DNA of 64,000 nt, taken from contig JAFRQM010000049.1 in the NCBI GenBank assembly GCA_017428625.1, forward strand, positions 157,399 through 221,398, written 5' to 3'. The position numbers and the translations under genes were made by a program. Source of the stretch: Clostridia bacterium (GTDB lineage Bacteria > Bacillota > Clostridia > Oscillospirales > Acutalibacteraceae). Every line of letters starts with the position of its first letter. Position 1 is the first letter of the stretch. Of the stretch, positions 23,361 to 33,598 are shown piece after piece. The notes beneath the pieces are model-generated. The model worked only from the letters and a program-made list of their open reading frames with translations. It had not been told where the DNA came from and did not search any database.

Positions 23361-25559
23361 ATGAAAAAACTGATTTCAATTATTACATCTTTCACAATAA
23401 TTATTTCGTCATCGGCTGTTTTTGCTTTTGCGCAAAACGGCAATAAACGCTTTGAACTCAATTCATACGCAATTGTTTATGACAGGGTCGGTTTTTCTTA
23501 TCATTATGAAGATACAGACGGCAATACGGTTGAATTGTTTGACAAAACAGGTTTTTCAAAAAGCGGGTCAAGAAAAAGCGGTTCACTGCCTTCGGAATAT
23601 GACAGCCGTGACTCGGGCTGTGTAACCCCTGTAAAAAATCAAGGCAGTCTCGGCACCTGCTGGGCTGTTTCTGCCGCGAGTGTGCTTGAATCAAATGCCG
23701 TAAAACGGGGATTAATTCCGCTTGATGAAGCCCGTTTCTCCTATGCTCATTTAATATGGACCGCTTATGATGATTCCGACATTCCCGGCGATGTTAATTC
23801 GGGCGAATACATAAAGCCTTACGGCGGATACACACCTTATTCAAACGGCGGTTATGATATTTATGTGGCGAGCAGTCTCGTCAAGGGCTGCGGAATAGTA
23901 AATGACGCCGATTTTCCTTTTGATTATAACAACCCCGTTGACGTTGAGTTATATGACAGCGCGGATTATTACAAAAACAACGGTCTTGTCATTGATGGGT
24001 TCTGTTATTTACCGTTTGACAATAACGCGATTAAGGAGTGGATTATCGAAAACGGAACCGCTCAGGTAAGTTATTATTCCGAAACGGGTAATTATAATGA
24101 AACCGAAGAAGAAAACGGCACTGTTTACGCCTATTACAGCGGTAAAGATAATTTGTCAAATCACACCGTCAGCATAGCGGGCTGGGATGATTCATTTTCA
24201 AAAGATTACTTCAAGGGCGACCCTGCCGGAGACGGAGCCTGGCTGGTTAAAGGAACATGGGGTGAGGATGATTCAGATAACGGTTATTACTGGATTTCTT
24301 ATTATGAACCCTCTTTTGAGGATTTCTGCGGGTTCACCGTTAAAAAAACAGACTACGATTTTATTTACACATATAACGCCGCGCCTTATAACAAACTTTA
24401 TTTTAATGAGAACAACCCGGCTCAGATAAAATTCGCAAATATTTATAAAATGAAATCGAACGAAAATCTTTCGGGAATCGGTTTCTTTGCCGAAAACAGC
24501 GGCGCAGACACAGATGTCAGAATATATGAACTGAGTGAAAGTTTTTCATCACCTGAAAGCGGGAATCTTATATTTAACGCGAACAAAAGAATTGAAAACA
24601 GAGGTTATCATAATATCGGAGCAACACAAACAATAAGACTTGAAAAAGATAAGACTTATTCTGTTGTTGTTACATTGAATGTCGCAGAAGGCAGCGCGTA
24701 TATGCCTGCTGAGTCAAAAACTCAATACGGCAATTCTCAGAAAATATTCGAAAGAGACAACATTGAATACACATCGGCAGAAGGTCAGAGCTTTTTTTAC
24801 GCCGAAAACAATCAGTGGGTAGACATGAATCAATACGGCGGAAATGTTTTTGTAAATATTTACACCGCTTGTACTCACGAAAACGCTGTTGTTGAAAACG
24901 TCTCGGAATCAACCTGCGAAACCGACGGATATACGGGTGATTGGCATTGCCCGCAATGCGGCAAAGCGGAAACGGGCACTGTTATTCCTGCTGCGCATAG
25001 ACCTTCGGAACCTGTTTTTGAAAACAGCGTTGATTCAACCTGCTCAATAAAAGGCGGCTGTGACAGAACAGTTTACTGCTCTGTATGCGCAAATGTAATT
25101 GAAACAGAGCATATTGAATTCGGTCTTCTGCCTCACAGCGATAAAAACGGCGACGGAGTTTGCGACAGCTGCAAAAAAGTGTTTGACAAAGATGCAAACA
25201 ATCTCTTTATTGCAAAACACGCTGAAATTACGGTTCCCCAAGGCAGAACGGTTAAATACAACTATAAAGTTTCAATGACTGCTTTTTGTAATAATTTGCC
25301 CGACGGGTATTTTATTCAGTGGTATCATAACGGCAACCCCGTCGGTGAAAAAGCAGAGAAAAAAGCGGAATATGTTACCGGACAGCTGACTGGGAATGAA
25401 TATAAATATTCAGCGGCAATTGTGGATAAAAACGGCAATCTTGTCAATTCACCGGCGAACAACTCGCTGACTGTAAAAGTTGACAGCGGATTTTTTTCCA
25501 GACTCATTTCGTTTTTTGCCGTTATTTTCGGCTTGAATACCGTTAATCTTAATAAATAG
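23361..25559 (+). CDS. Exported papain-like (C1A) cysteine protease with lectin-like and Cys-rich domains
   Basis: A 732-residue protein with a signal peptide (cleavage near AFAFAQ). Residues ~76-320 form a C1A peptidase: oxyanion Gln94 and nucleophile Cys100 in KNQGSLGTCWAVSA, and His268 in NHTVSIAGWDD. The usual catalytic Asn-Ser-Trp-Gly is replaced by Gly298-Thr-Trp-Gly. Residues ~335-500 resemble the lectin-like domain that follows such proteases. Residues ~505-615 hold C/H-rich repeats (CTHENAVV, WHCPQCGK, GDGVCDSCKK) common in clostridial surface proteins. An Ig-like part and a hydrophobic end (RLISFFAVIFGLN) may attach it to the envelope. SD is weak (CGGAGAAA). Confidence 0.85.
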   Translation: MKKLISIITSFTIIISSSAVFAFAQNGNKRFELNSYAIVYDRVGFSYHYEDTDGNTVELFDKTGFSKSGSRKSGSLPSEYDSRDSGCVTPVKNQGSLGTCWAVSAASVLESNAVKRGLIPLDEARFSYAHLIWTAYDDSDIPGDVNSGEYIKPYGGYTPYSNGGYDIYVASSLVKGCGIVNDADFPFDYNNPVDVELYDSADYYKNNGLVIDGFCYLPFDNNAIKEWIIENGTAQVSYYSETGNYNETEEENGTVYAYYSGKDNLSNHTVSIAGWDDSFSKDYFKGDPAGDGAWLVKGTWGEDDSDNGYYWISYYEPSFEDFCGFTVKKTDYDFIYTYNAAPYNKLYFNENNPAQIKFANIYKMKSNENLSGIGFFAENSGADTDVRIYELSESFSSPESGNLIFNANKRIENRGYHNIGATQTIRLEKDKTYSVVVTLNVAEGSAYMPAESKTQYGNSQKIFERDNIEYTSAEGQSFFYAENNQWVDMNQYGGNVFVNIYTACTHENAVVENVSESTCETDGYTGDWHCPQCGKAETGTVIPAAHRPSEPVFENSVDSTCSIKGGCDRTVYCSVCANVIETEHIEFGLLPHSDKNGDGVCDSCKKVFDKDANNLFIAKHAEITVPQGRTVKYNYKVSMTAFCNNLPDGYFIQWYHNGNPVGEKAEKKAEYVTGQLTGNEYKYSAAIVDKNGNLVNSPANNSLTVKVDSGFFSRLISFFAVIFGLNTVNLNK

Positions 25560-25674
25560 TCTAAAAAACCAGGCTTCTGCACTGATTATCGGACACTTGT
25601 TATGTTTTAATAACCTCTGATAAAAAGATGTGTATAGAAGCATATCTTATTAATTGTGAAAAGAGGATTTAACT

Positions 25675-25827
25675 ATGGCAGAAAGAAGAAAGGGTTATAT
25701 GGAACCGGCAGACTATTTTCCAAAGGATTTAAGAAAAAAATACGGTTTAGGAGAATATTTTGATGTGGGTCCGGAAAAAACATTTAAAAAGAAAACAACC
25801 GGAAAAAAGCCCGCAAAGAAAAAGTGA
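25675..25827 (+). CDS. Small lysine-rich basic protein (50 residues)
   Basis: A short frame preceded by AAGAGG 8 nt before the ATG. The protein begins MAERRKGYMEPADYFPKDLR and ends KKKTTGKKPAKKK. A strong terminator lies 13 bp after the stop, so this is a self-contained unit. The N-terminal half is mixed and contains three aromatic residues. The C-terminal tail looks like histone H1-type or ribosome/nucleic-acid-binding tails. I do not recognise a family; nucleic-acid binding is a guess from charge. Confidence 0.6.
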   Translation: MAERRKGYMEPADYFPKDLRKKYGLGEYFDVGPEKTFKKKTTGKKPAKKK

Positions 25828-25839
25828 AATAACACGCTT

Positions 25840-25877
25840 AAAAGTGCTCTCTGATTGAGGGTGCTTTTATTATTATT
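25840..25877 (+). terminator. Terminator after the 50-residue ORF
   Basis: AAAAGTGCTCTC, loop TGATT, GAGGGTGCTTTT (12 bp, three G-U), followed by a T/A-rich tract. The rest of 25560-25674 holds nothing I can support beyond weak promoter-like AT sequence. Confidence 0.78.
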
Positions 25878-25890
25878 TTTATAATATTTA

Positions 25891-25919
25891 TTGAAAAGCA
25901 TTTTTATCAATGTTATACT
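25891..25919 (+). promoter_or_regulatory. Promoter for GH38 (2)
   Basis: TTGAAA, 17-bp spacer, TATACT, ending 31 bp before the TTG start. Confidence 0.7.
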
Positions 25920-25950
25920 ATAAAAAAGCATTGTGAAAGGATGATATTTT

Positions 25951-28900
25951 TTGGCAGAGATAAAAGACCTTGACGCCGTTGCTTCACTTGACGCAATGGA
26001 CGCCCATGTAAATGACTGGCGTGACGGAACAAAAGGCAAACAGAGAGGCATTTTCTCTTTTGATGACCTTGTCGGCACAAAACTCAAAATGCTCAAAAAA
26101 CGCATTTTCACAGATCTTGAGTCAATTCCAGCCTGGAAAATGAGAGAGTGCATATATAAAGCGCCCGGAGAATATGAATTTTTCTATGATGAGTGGAAAG
26201 AAATCAATGTCGGCGATAAATGGGGGCAGAACGGCTGGAGCGCGTTTTTCAAAAACTCGTTTGATATGCCTGAGCGTTTTAAAGGTAAAAAGGTTACCCT
26301 CAACATTTATTTCGGCGGCGACAGCCTGCTTTCAATTAACGGTGAACCCTATCAGGGGCTTGACCCTTTCCGCAACACCGTTCTTCTCACAGACTGCGCA
26401 ACAGGCGAAGAGCATTATGACATTGACATTGAGTCATACTTCGTCTGGCATTCAGACGAGCCGTCAATAAAAACTCTTTCCTGCTCGTTTATCGGCGCGG
26501 TTGATCCCGAAATTGAAGATGTTTACTGGGATTTCAAAGCGGTTTTCAACGCTTTATTTATGCCCGTTCTTGACAAAGGTCTTGCCGAAATAATCAGGGC
26601 TGCGTTAAAAGAGGCGTTTCTGCATGTTGATTTTGACCTTGAAGGCGATGAGTTCAAATCAGAGCTGAAAATTGCCAAACAGATTCTTGTTGAAAAAGTT
26701 TACAAAAACCCTAATTATTCTTCACAGGGCACACTTGCTTTAATAGGCAACTCGCACCTCGACATAGTGTTTATGTGGGGGTATAAAGAGTATATCCGCA
26801 AGTTAGGCAGAACACACGCAACTATGCTTCGCCTTATGGAGCAATATCCAGACTTCATCTTTTCGCAGAGCACGGTTCCGACATATATTGAAATGGAAAA
26901 ACGCTACCCCAATATGTTCGCTCAGGTCAAAAAGCGTATTGAAGAGGGCAGGTGGGAATATATCGGCGCTATGTGGGTTGAACCCGACTGCAACCTAATT
27001 TCGGGCGAATCATTTACTCGTCAGTTGCTTCACGGCGTTCGCTATGCTGAAAAAACTTTCGGCATAACACCGAAAACCTGCTGGGTTCCCGATGTTTTCG
27101 GCAACAGTTACGCTATGCCCCAGATTCTTAAAAAAGCGGGTGTCGAATACTTCGTCACCCACAAAATGGGTGTCTGGAACGACACAAACCCCTGGCAATA
27201 CAGCACTTTCTGGTGGGAAGGCCCCGACGGCTCAAAGGTGTTCTCAATTGTTCCGCCCACTCATTTTATAGGCACGGTTGAAGCCGATTCGCTTAAAATG
27301 AACTGGCAGAGATACACTGACAAAGCAACCATAGGCGAGTCAATGTATTGCTACGGCTGGGGCGACGGCGGCGGCGGTGTTGACACCGAAATGCTTGAAT
27401 ACGCCAAACGCTACAATAAATTTCCCGGTCTGCCTGAAACAAAAATCAGCAAAATAGAAGATTCTCTTTGCAGAATGAAGGCGAAAGCGACTGATACAAA
27501 CATTCCCACCTGGAAAGACGAGCTTTATCTTGAAGAACACAGAGGTGTTCACACAACAAAAGCCCTTCTTAAAAAGTATAACCGCCGCTGTGAGAATCTT
27601 TACAGGCAGGCGGAAATGTTCGCATCAATAGCTGTTAAATACGGTTATAAATATCCTCTTGAAAAACTCAACGAGGGCTGGCAGGAACTTCTTACAACTC
27701 AGTTCCACGACGGTCTTCCGGGCTCGCATATTACCGATGTATTCAAAGACTGGTGCAACAGATATGAGAGAATTATATTAATCGGCGAACAGGTAAGAAC
27801 CGAAGCGCTCAACGCAATCGCAGGCAGTATTGACGGCAGTGAAAAATACGGCAAGCCGTTCGCTCTTTTCAATTCGCTCGGTGTTGCCGCCACTTCAAAG
27901 GTTGAACTTCCTTATGAGGATGTTGAGATTTTCAGCCCATGCGGCAAAAAGATTCCCGTTCAGGCATACACAAAACTCGACGGCACAAAAGTTCTGACTT
28001 TTGTTGCAAAAGATGTTCCCGCCGTGGGCTTTAAAGTTTATTACAGCAAACCTGCCGGTGCTCCTGCGGCTGAGAAAATCAGCATTGCAGATGTTGAAAA
28101 TGACAATTTCTCGCTTGTGTTTGATGACAGAGCGGAACTCGTTTCAATATTTGACAAGAAAAACAACCGCGAAGTTCTTTCCGGCAGCGGTAATGTTTTC
28201 CGTATTTTTGAGGACCTTCCCGGCAAATATGATGCCTGGGATATTGTCGCTACCTACGTTGACCGTGAATTCGCAACACAGGGCGGTAAGGTTGAAAGCG
28301 TGATAAAAGGCGATGTTTTCACCTGCGTTACAATTTCAAAGCAGATTATACACTCAACCGTAAAACAGAACATTATTATCTATAATGACCTTGACCGCAT
28401 TGACTTTGACACATTTATCAGCTGGCATGAAAAGCAGAAACTTCTCAAAGTCGGTTTTGACATTGATATCAAAGCACAGAAATTCACGCGTGATATTGCT
28501 TATGCCACGATTGAAAGTTCAAACTACCGTCATAACCCTTATGACAAGGCTAAATTTGAAGTAGGCGCCCATAATTTTATCGATATGAGTGAAGACGGTT
28601 ACGGTCTTACAATACTCAATGACTGCAAATACGGTTTTGAGGTTGATAAACAGAGGATGATAATAACCCTTCTCAAAGCGCCGATGAATCCCGACCCGCA
28701 GTCAGACAGGGGAGACCATTATTTTACATATTCCCTCTATCCGCATAAAAACAACTGGAAAGAGGCCGACACAATAACAAGAGGTCTTGAACTGAACAAC
28801 CCGTTTGTTCCGGTCGGTATTTCAGCACAATCGGCAGGCGAAGTCAAAAAATCGTTTATTTCTGTTTCGGCAAACAATGTTCTTCTTGAAGCGCTTAAAA

Positions 28901-29115
28901 AGTGTGAGGATGAAGAGGCTTATATTCTCCGCTTTGTTGAAAAAACAGGCAGAAGAACAAAAACTCAGGTTAGTTTCTTTGCTCAGATAGATAATATGAC
29001 CGAATGCAACCTTCTTGAAAGAGAAGATACTGCGTTTGAAACATTTGACGGGAACAACATAGAATTTGAAATTGACCCGTTTGAAATCAAAACTTTCAAA
29101 ATCTTTCTGAAATAA
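25951..29115 (+). CDS. GH38 alpha-mannosidase (2)
   Basis: A 1054-residue enzyme, apparently starting at TTG (25951) 9 nt after AAAGGA; the ATG at 25941 is in another frame. Residues 1-~255 are the accessory region. The catalytic domain has NSHLDIVFMWG (His269/Asp271), WVPDVFGNSY (nucleophile Asp381), WGDGGGGVDTE and TQFHDGLPGSH. It is clearly related to but divergent from the enzyme at 12327. No signal peptide. It is followed at 10 bp by an esterase, suggesting joint use on acylated or otherwise decorated oligosaccharides (inference). Confidence 0.9.
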   Translation: MAEIKDLDAVASLDAMDAHVNDWRDGTKGKQRGIFSFDDLVGTKLKMLKKRIFTDLESIPAWKMRECIYKAPGEYEFFYDEWKEINVGDKWGQNGWSAFFKNSFDMPERFKGKKVTLNIYFGGDSLLSINGEPYQGLDPFRNTVLLTDCATGEEHYDIDIESYFVWHSDEPSIKTLSCSFIGAVDPEIEDVYWDFKAVFNALFMPVLDKGLAEIIRAALKEAFLHVDFDLEGDEFKSELKIAKQILVEKVYKNPNYSSQGTLALIGNSHLDIVFMWGYKEYIRKLGRTHATMLRLMEQYPDFIFSQSTVPTYIEMEKRYPNMFAQVKKRIEEGRWEYIGAMWVEPDCNLISGESFTRQLLHGVRYAEKTFGITPKTCWVPDVFGNSYAMPQILKKAGVEYFVTHKMGVWNDTNPWQYSTFWWEGPDGSKVFSIVPPTHFIGTVEADSLKMNWQRYTDKATIGESMYCYGWGDGGGGVDTEMLEYAKRYNKFPGLPETKISKIEDSLCRMKAKATDTNIPTWKDELYLEEHRGVHTTKALLKKYNRRCENLYRQAEMFASIAVKYGYKYPLEKLNEGWQELLTTQFHDGLPGSHITDVFKDWCNRYERIILIGEQVRTEALNAIAGSIDGSEKYGKPFALFNSLGVAATSKVELPYEDVEIFSPCGKKIPVQAYTKLDGTKVLTFVAKDVPAVGFKVYYSKPAGAPAAEKISIADVENDNFSLVFDDRAELVSIFDKKNNREVLSGSGNVFRIFEDLPGKYDAWDIVATYVDREFATQGGKVESVIKGDVFTCVTISKQIIHSTVKQNIIIYNDLDRIDFDTFISWHEKQKLLKVGFDIDIKAQKFTRDIAYATIESSNYRHNPYDKAKFEVGAHNFIDMSEDGYGLTILNDCKYGFEVDKQRMIITLLKAPMNPDPQSDRGDHYFTYSLYPHKNNWKEADTITRGLELNNPFVPVGISAQSAGEVKKSFISVSANNVLLEALKKCEDEEAYILRFVEKTGRRTKTQVSFFAQIDNMTECNLLEREDTAFETFDGNNIEFEIDPFEIKTFKIFLK

Positions 29116-29125
29116 GGCGAAAAAA

Positions 29126-29863
29126 ATGAAAACGGAAAAATTGAACCTTACAAATGAAGGCGTCACTCTTACCGCATATATTCTTGACAGTTCGCCGGAA
29201 ATGCCTAACTGGAATTACCGGCCCGCCATGCTTGTTATTCCCGGCGGCGGATATAATTTCTGCTCCGACAGAGAGGCTGAACCCGTCGCTATGGCTTTTG
29301 CAGCAAAAGGTTATAACACTTTTGTTCTGCGTTATTCAATCGGCAAAGGCAGAGCGGCATTCCCGAACCCTCTCAACGACGCCGAAGAAGCGCTTGAAAC
29401 TATAAGGGGCAATTCGGAAAAGTGGCGCATTGATACAAATAAAGTGGCGGCAATCGGCTTTTCGGCAGGCGGTCATCTTTGCGCTGCTCTCAGCTCGATG
29501 GGCAGAGTAAGACCCGACGCGTCTGTTCTTTGCTACCCCTGCATTCTTTCGTCAATCGGCGATGTTCTTGCAGAACCCGTTCCGTCGGTTGATGAATATG
29601 TTGATGACAAAACACCGCCGACATTTATTGTTTCAAGCCGGGAAGACGGTTGTGTTCCGATTGAAAATTCTCTTCGCTATGCCGACGCTCTTGAAAAAGC
29701 AGGCGTTGATTTTGAAATGCACATTTTCTCAAAAGGTTATCACGGCTTTTCGCTTGCGAACGAAGTTGTTTTTTCAAAAGAGGAAGACGCGCAATATAAT
29801 GCACATATAAACGGCTGGGTTGATTTGTGCGTGACCTGGCTTAAAAAAACTTTCAATTATTGA
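29126..29863 (+). CDS. Alpha/beta hydrolase, acetyl-esterase-like
   Basis: A 245-residue cytoplasmic hydrolase. VIPGGGYNFCSDREAEPVA carries the HGG-like oxyanion region, AAIGFSAGGHLCAAL the GxSxG nucleophile, PPTFIVSSREDGCVP the Asp, and KGYHGFSLANE the catalytic His. It resembles bacterial BD-FAE/acetylxylan-esterase-like enzymes. It lies 10 bp after GH38 (2), so it may remove acyl groups from imported sugars. The ribosome site is weak (AAGGCG). Confidence 0.85.
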   Translation: MKTEKLNLTNEGVTLTAYILDSSPEMPNWNYRPAMLVIPGGGYNFCSDREAEPVAMAFAAKGYNTFVLRYSIGKGRAAFPNPLNDAEEALETIRGNSEKWRIDTNKVAAIGFSAGGHLCAALSSMGRVRPDASVLCYPCILSSIGDVLAEPVPSVDEYVDDKTPPTFIVSSREDGCVPIENSLRYADALEKAGVDFEMHIFSKGYHGFSLANEVVFSKEEDAQYNAHINGWVDLCVTWLKKTFNY

Positions 29864-29867
29864 TTAA

Positions 29868-29896
29868 AAAATCCCGACACGATTGTCGGGATTTTT
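29868..29896. terminator. Bidirectional terminator
   Basis: AAAATCCCGACA-CGAT-TGTCGGGATTTTT between convergent genes, with T runs in both directions. Confidence 0.88.
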
Positions 29897-29900
29897 GCGA

Positions 29901-30557
29901 TTATTTTATTTTTTCAAGAATGTCGGGCAGTTGTTTTATATTGTCAAGAATATAATCGGGGTTTGCCTTTTCTATGAGTTCCAATGCAGAGAAAGAAGTC
30001 GTTATTCCCACACTTAAAGCGCCTGCCGCTTTTGCGGCTTTAATACCGTTGATTGAATCCTCAACAACAACGCATTGTTCGGGTGCAATACCTATAAGTT
30101 CAGCGCCTTTGAGAAAAATGTCGGGGAAAGGCTTTTGCCGTGTGACATCGCTTCCGGTTACAAGAGCGTCAAAAAACGAAGGTGTAACGCCTATTGCGCT
30201 GAGATTATGTTCAACTTTTATTAAATCCGCGGCGGAACAGACAGCCGCTCTATATTTTGATTTAACATAACTGATTACTTCAAAAACACCATCATAAACT
30301 GCGTCGGTATGCTGTCTGAGAATATCGGCGTAAATTGCGTAAACCACAGTTTTCATTTCGGGTTTAAAATCAACACCGTATTTTTCAGCGGGTCCGCCCA
30401 GATATTTTGTTTCTCCCGCGCCGATATAAGGTGTAAAATCATCCGGCTGCGCGTTTACTCCGAATTGTTTAAGCCCCTGAATTGCCGCTTCAAGAATAAA
30501 AGGCTCGGAGTCAATCAGAACTCCGTCCATATCAAAAAGAACACCCTGGATTTTCAT
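29901..30557 (-). CDS. HAD-superfamily phosphatase / beta-phosphoglucomutase-like
   Basis: A 218-residue haloacid-dehalogenase-type protein. FDMDGVLIDSEP holds the nucleophile Asp9 and Asp11, VCSAAD is motif II, RQKPFPDIFLKGAE motif III (Lys), and VVEDSINGIKAA motif IV. The helical cap between motifs I and II is the kind found in beta-phosphoglucomutase and 2-deoxyglucose-6-phosphatase. Exact substrate not determinable. SD AAAGG. Confidence 0.85.
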   Translation of the reverse strand: MKIQGVLFDMDGVLIDSEPFILEAAIQGLKQFGVNAQPDDFTPYIGAGETKYLGGPAEKYGVDFKPEMKTVVYAIYADILRQHTDAVYDGVFEVISYVKSKYRAAVCSAADLIKVEHNLSAIGVTPSFFDALVTGSDVTRQKPFPDIFLKGAELIGIAPEQCVVVEDSINGIKAAKAAGALSVGITTSFSALELIEKANPDYILDNIKQLPDILEKIK

Positions 30558-30583
30558 ATTATCAACCTTTATATTTTTTTATT

Positions 30584-30612
30584 ATTATAACACTTGATTA
30601 GGAGTCATTCAA
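30584..30612 (-). promoter_or_regulatory. Promoter of the HAD gene
   Basis: Minus strand TTGAAT, 17-bp spacer, TATAAT. Confidence 0.68.
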
Positions 30613-30630
30613 CATAAATATTGCAATCAA

Positions 30631-30659
30631 TTGACTTTATCATTAAATAAATGTATTAT
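30631..30659 (+). promoter_or_regulatory. Promoter of the zinc-ribbon membrane protein
   Basis: TTGACT, 17-bp spacer, TATTAT, 30 bp before the ATG; divergent from the HAD promoter. Confidence 0.65.
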
Positions 30660-30688
30660 TATTTAAAATTGAATTTTGGAGGAATAAT

Positions 30689-31132
30689 ATGAATTGCCCT
30701 AATTGTAATGCCGTTTTAACTCAGGATGATAAGTTCTGCACAAATTGCGGTCAGCCCGTTGCGCAGAATATTCCCGAAAACGCTTCTGAAGCGGCGGCGC
30801 CTGCCACACCTGCTCCCGTCATGCAGGAACCCGTGACATATCCTCAGCCGCAGGTTTACAGTGCTCCCGTTTCACAACAGAATGATTCGCAAAAATATAA
30901 GCTGCTCAGCCCCAGGGCTTATGTCGGCTATAATATTCTGTTTTCGATTCCCGTTATCGGTTTTATTCTTCTTCTTGTTTTCTGCTTCAGCGATGAAAAC
31001 CTTAACCGCAGAAATTATGCGCGTTCATTTTTCTGCTCATTGATTATCGGAATTTTTATTTTTATTCTGGCTCTCATTCTGAGCGCCGCTTTCGGTTTCA
31101 GCCTTATGGAACTTGCGGAAGAATATATGTAA
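30689..31132 (+). CDS. Zinc-ribbon membrane protein
   Basis: A 147-residue protein. MNCPNCNAVL and FCTNCGQPV form a zinc ribbon in the first 25 residues. A Pro/Ala/Gln-rich linker (~28-68) follows, then two hydrophobic segments (FSIPVIGFILLLVFCF and FFCSLIIGIFIFILALIL). Such zinc-ribbon/two-helix proteins are common in Clostridia and have no settled function. GGAGGAAT precedes the ATG. Confidence 0.8.
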   Translation: MNCPNCNAVLTQDDKFCTNCGQPVAQNIPENASEAAAPATPAPVMQEPVTYPQPQVYSAPVSQQNDSQKYKLLSPRAYVGYNILFSIPVIGFILLLVFCFSDENLNRRNYARSFFCSLIIGIFIFILALILSAAFGFSLMELAEEYM

Positions 31133-31145
31133 TCTAATCCAATGT

Positions 31146-31175
31146 GCCATGCGCTGTTATAGCGTATGGCGATTG
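31146..31175 (+). terminator. Hairpin between zinc-ribbon and epimerase genes
   Basis: GCCATGCGCT-GTTAT-AGCGTATGGC (10 bp, one G-U) followed only by GATTGTTT. It is probably a weak terminator or an attenuating structure just upstream of the epimerase ribosome site. Confidence 0.5.
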
Positions 31176-31194
31176 TTTATGCAGGAGGTCAATT

Positions 31195-32049
31195 TTGTTT
31201 TATAAAATAGAAAATGATAAATATACCGCAGAGGTAAATTCTCTGGGAGCTGAACTGCATTCTTTTAAATCAAAGAAAACAGGCACGGAGTATATCTGGT
31301 TCGGCAATAAAGAAATCTGGTCAGGTCAGGCACCGATACTTTTCCCTGTTGTAGGTCAGGTGATAAACGATACGATTACCGTAAACGGTAAAGACTACCG
31401 GCTTCAGAAACACGGATTTGCAAGAAAAAAAGAGTTTGAACTCGTTTCTCAGGAAAAATCAAAAGTTGTTTTTTCATTGAGTAGCAATGAAGAAACACTG
31501 AAACAATACCCTTATGAATTTGAACTGATTGTTTCTTATGAACTTGACGGGAATATGCTTAAAGCGTCTCATACCGTAAAAAATATGAATAACGGCGAAA
31601 TGTTCTTTTCGTTCGGTGCCCATCCCGGCTTTAATTGCGAAGTCGGCGATACAATAGAGTTTGAAAAGAATGAAACACTTAGCACTGAGCGTATTTCTTC
31701 TGACAATCTCATTATCCCCGAAAAGTTCCCGCTTCTTGACAATGAAAAAACAATTACCATCACTAAAGAGATTTTTGAACCCGATGCGCTTATTCTTTCG
31801 AATGTTCAGTCTGAATATGTTACAATAAACAGCCCGAATCTTAAACGAAAAATAAAAGTATCATTCGGCAAAACACCTTTTCTCGGCATTTGGGCAAAGC
31901 CCGGCGCGCCATACGTCTGCATTGAGCCGTGGTTCGGCGTAAATGACGGCAGAGAAAAATACGGCGAGTTTTCAAACAAACGCGGAATTCAGCGGCTTGA
32001 AAAAGGGGAGCAGTTTGATTTCTGCTGGACTGCGGAAACCGAAGAATAA
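31195..32049 (+). CDS. Aldose 1-epimerase family protein (LacX-like)
   Basis: A 284-residue protein beginning FYKIENDKYTAEVNSLGAEL. The start is taken as TTG at 31195, because AGGAGG lies 6 nt upstream while the longer GTG frame would place that ribosome site inside the coding region. NSLGAELHSFKSK, WSGQAPILFPVVGQ, KHGFARKKEF and GAHPGFNC (His) fit the galactose-mutarotase fold of the LacX group. It likely interconverts alpha and beta anomers of a sugar or sugar phosphate. Confidence 0.83.
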   Translation: MFYKIENDKYTAEVNSLGAELHSFKSKKTGTEYIWFGNKEIWSGQAPILFPVVGQVINDTITVNGKDYRLQKHGFARKKEFELVSQEKSKVVFSLSSNEETLKQYPYEFELIVSYELDGNMLKASHTVKNMNNGEMFFSFGAHPGFNCEVGDTIEFEKNETLSTERISSDNLIIPEKFPLLDNEKTITITKEIFEPDALILSNVQSEYVTINSPNLKRKIKVSFGKTPFLGIWAKPGAPYVCIEPWFGVNDGREKYGEFSNKRGIQRLEKGEQFDFCWTAETEE

Positions 32050-32057
32050 ATAAAACT

Positions 32058-32087
32058 GCCTGCAACAAAAAATGTTGCAGGCTTTTG
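32058..32087. terminator. Bidirectional terminator
   Basis: GCCTGCAAC-AAAAAAT-GTTGCAGGC followed by TTTT, between convergent genes. Confidence 0.82.
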
Positions 32088-32088
32088 C

Positions 32089-33585
<1,497 letters not shown>

Positions 33586-33598
33586 TTACCCCCGTGGA

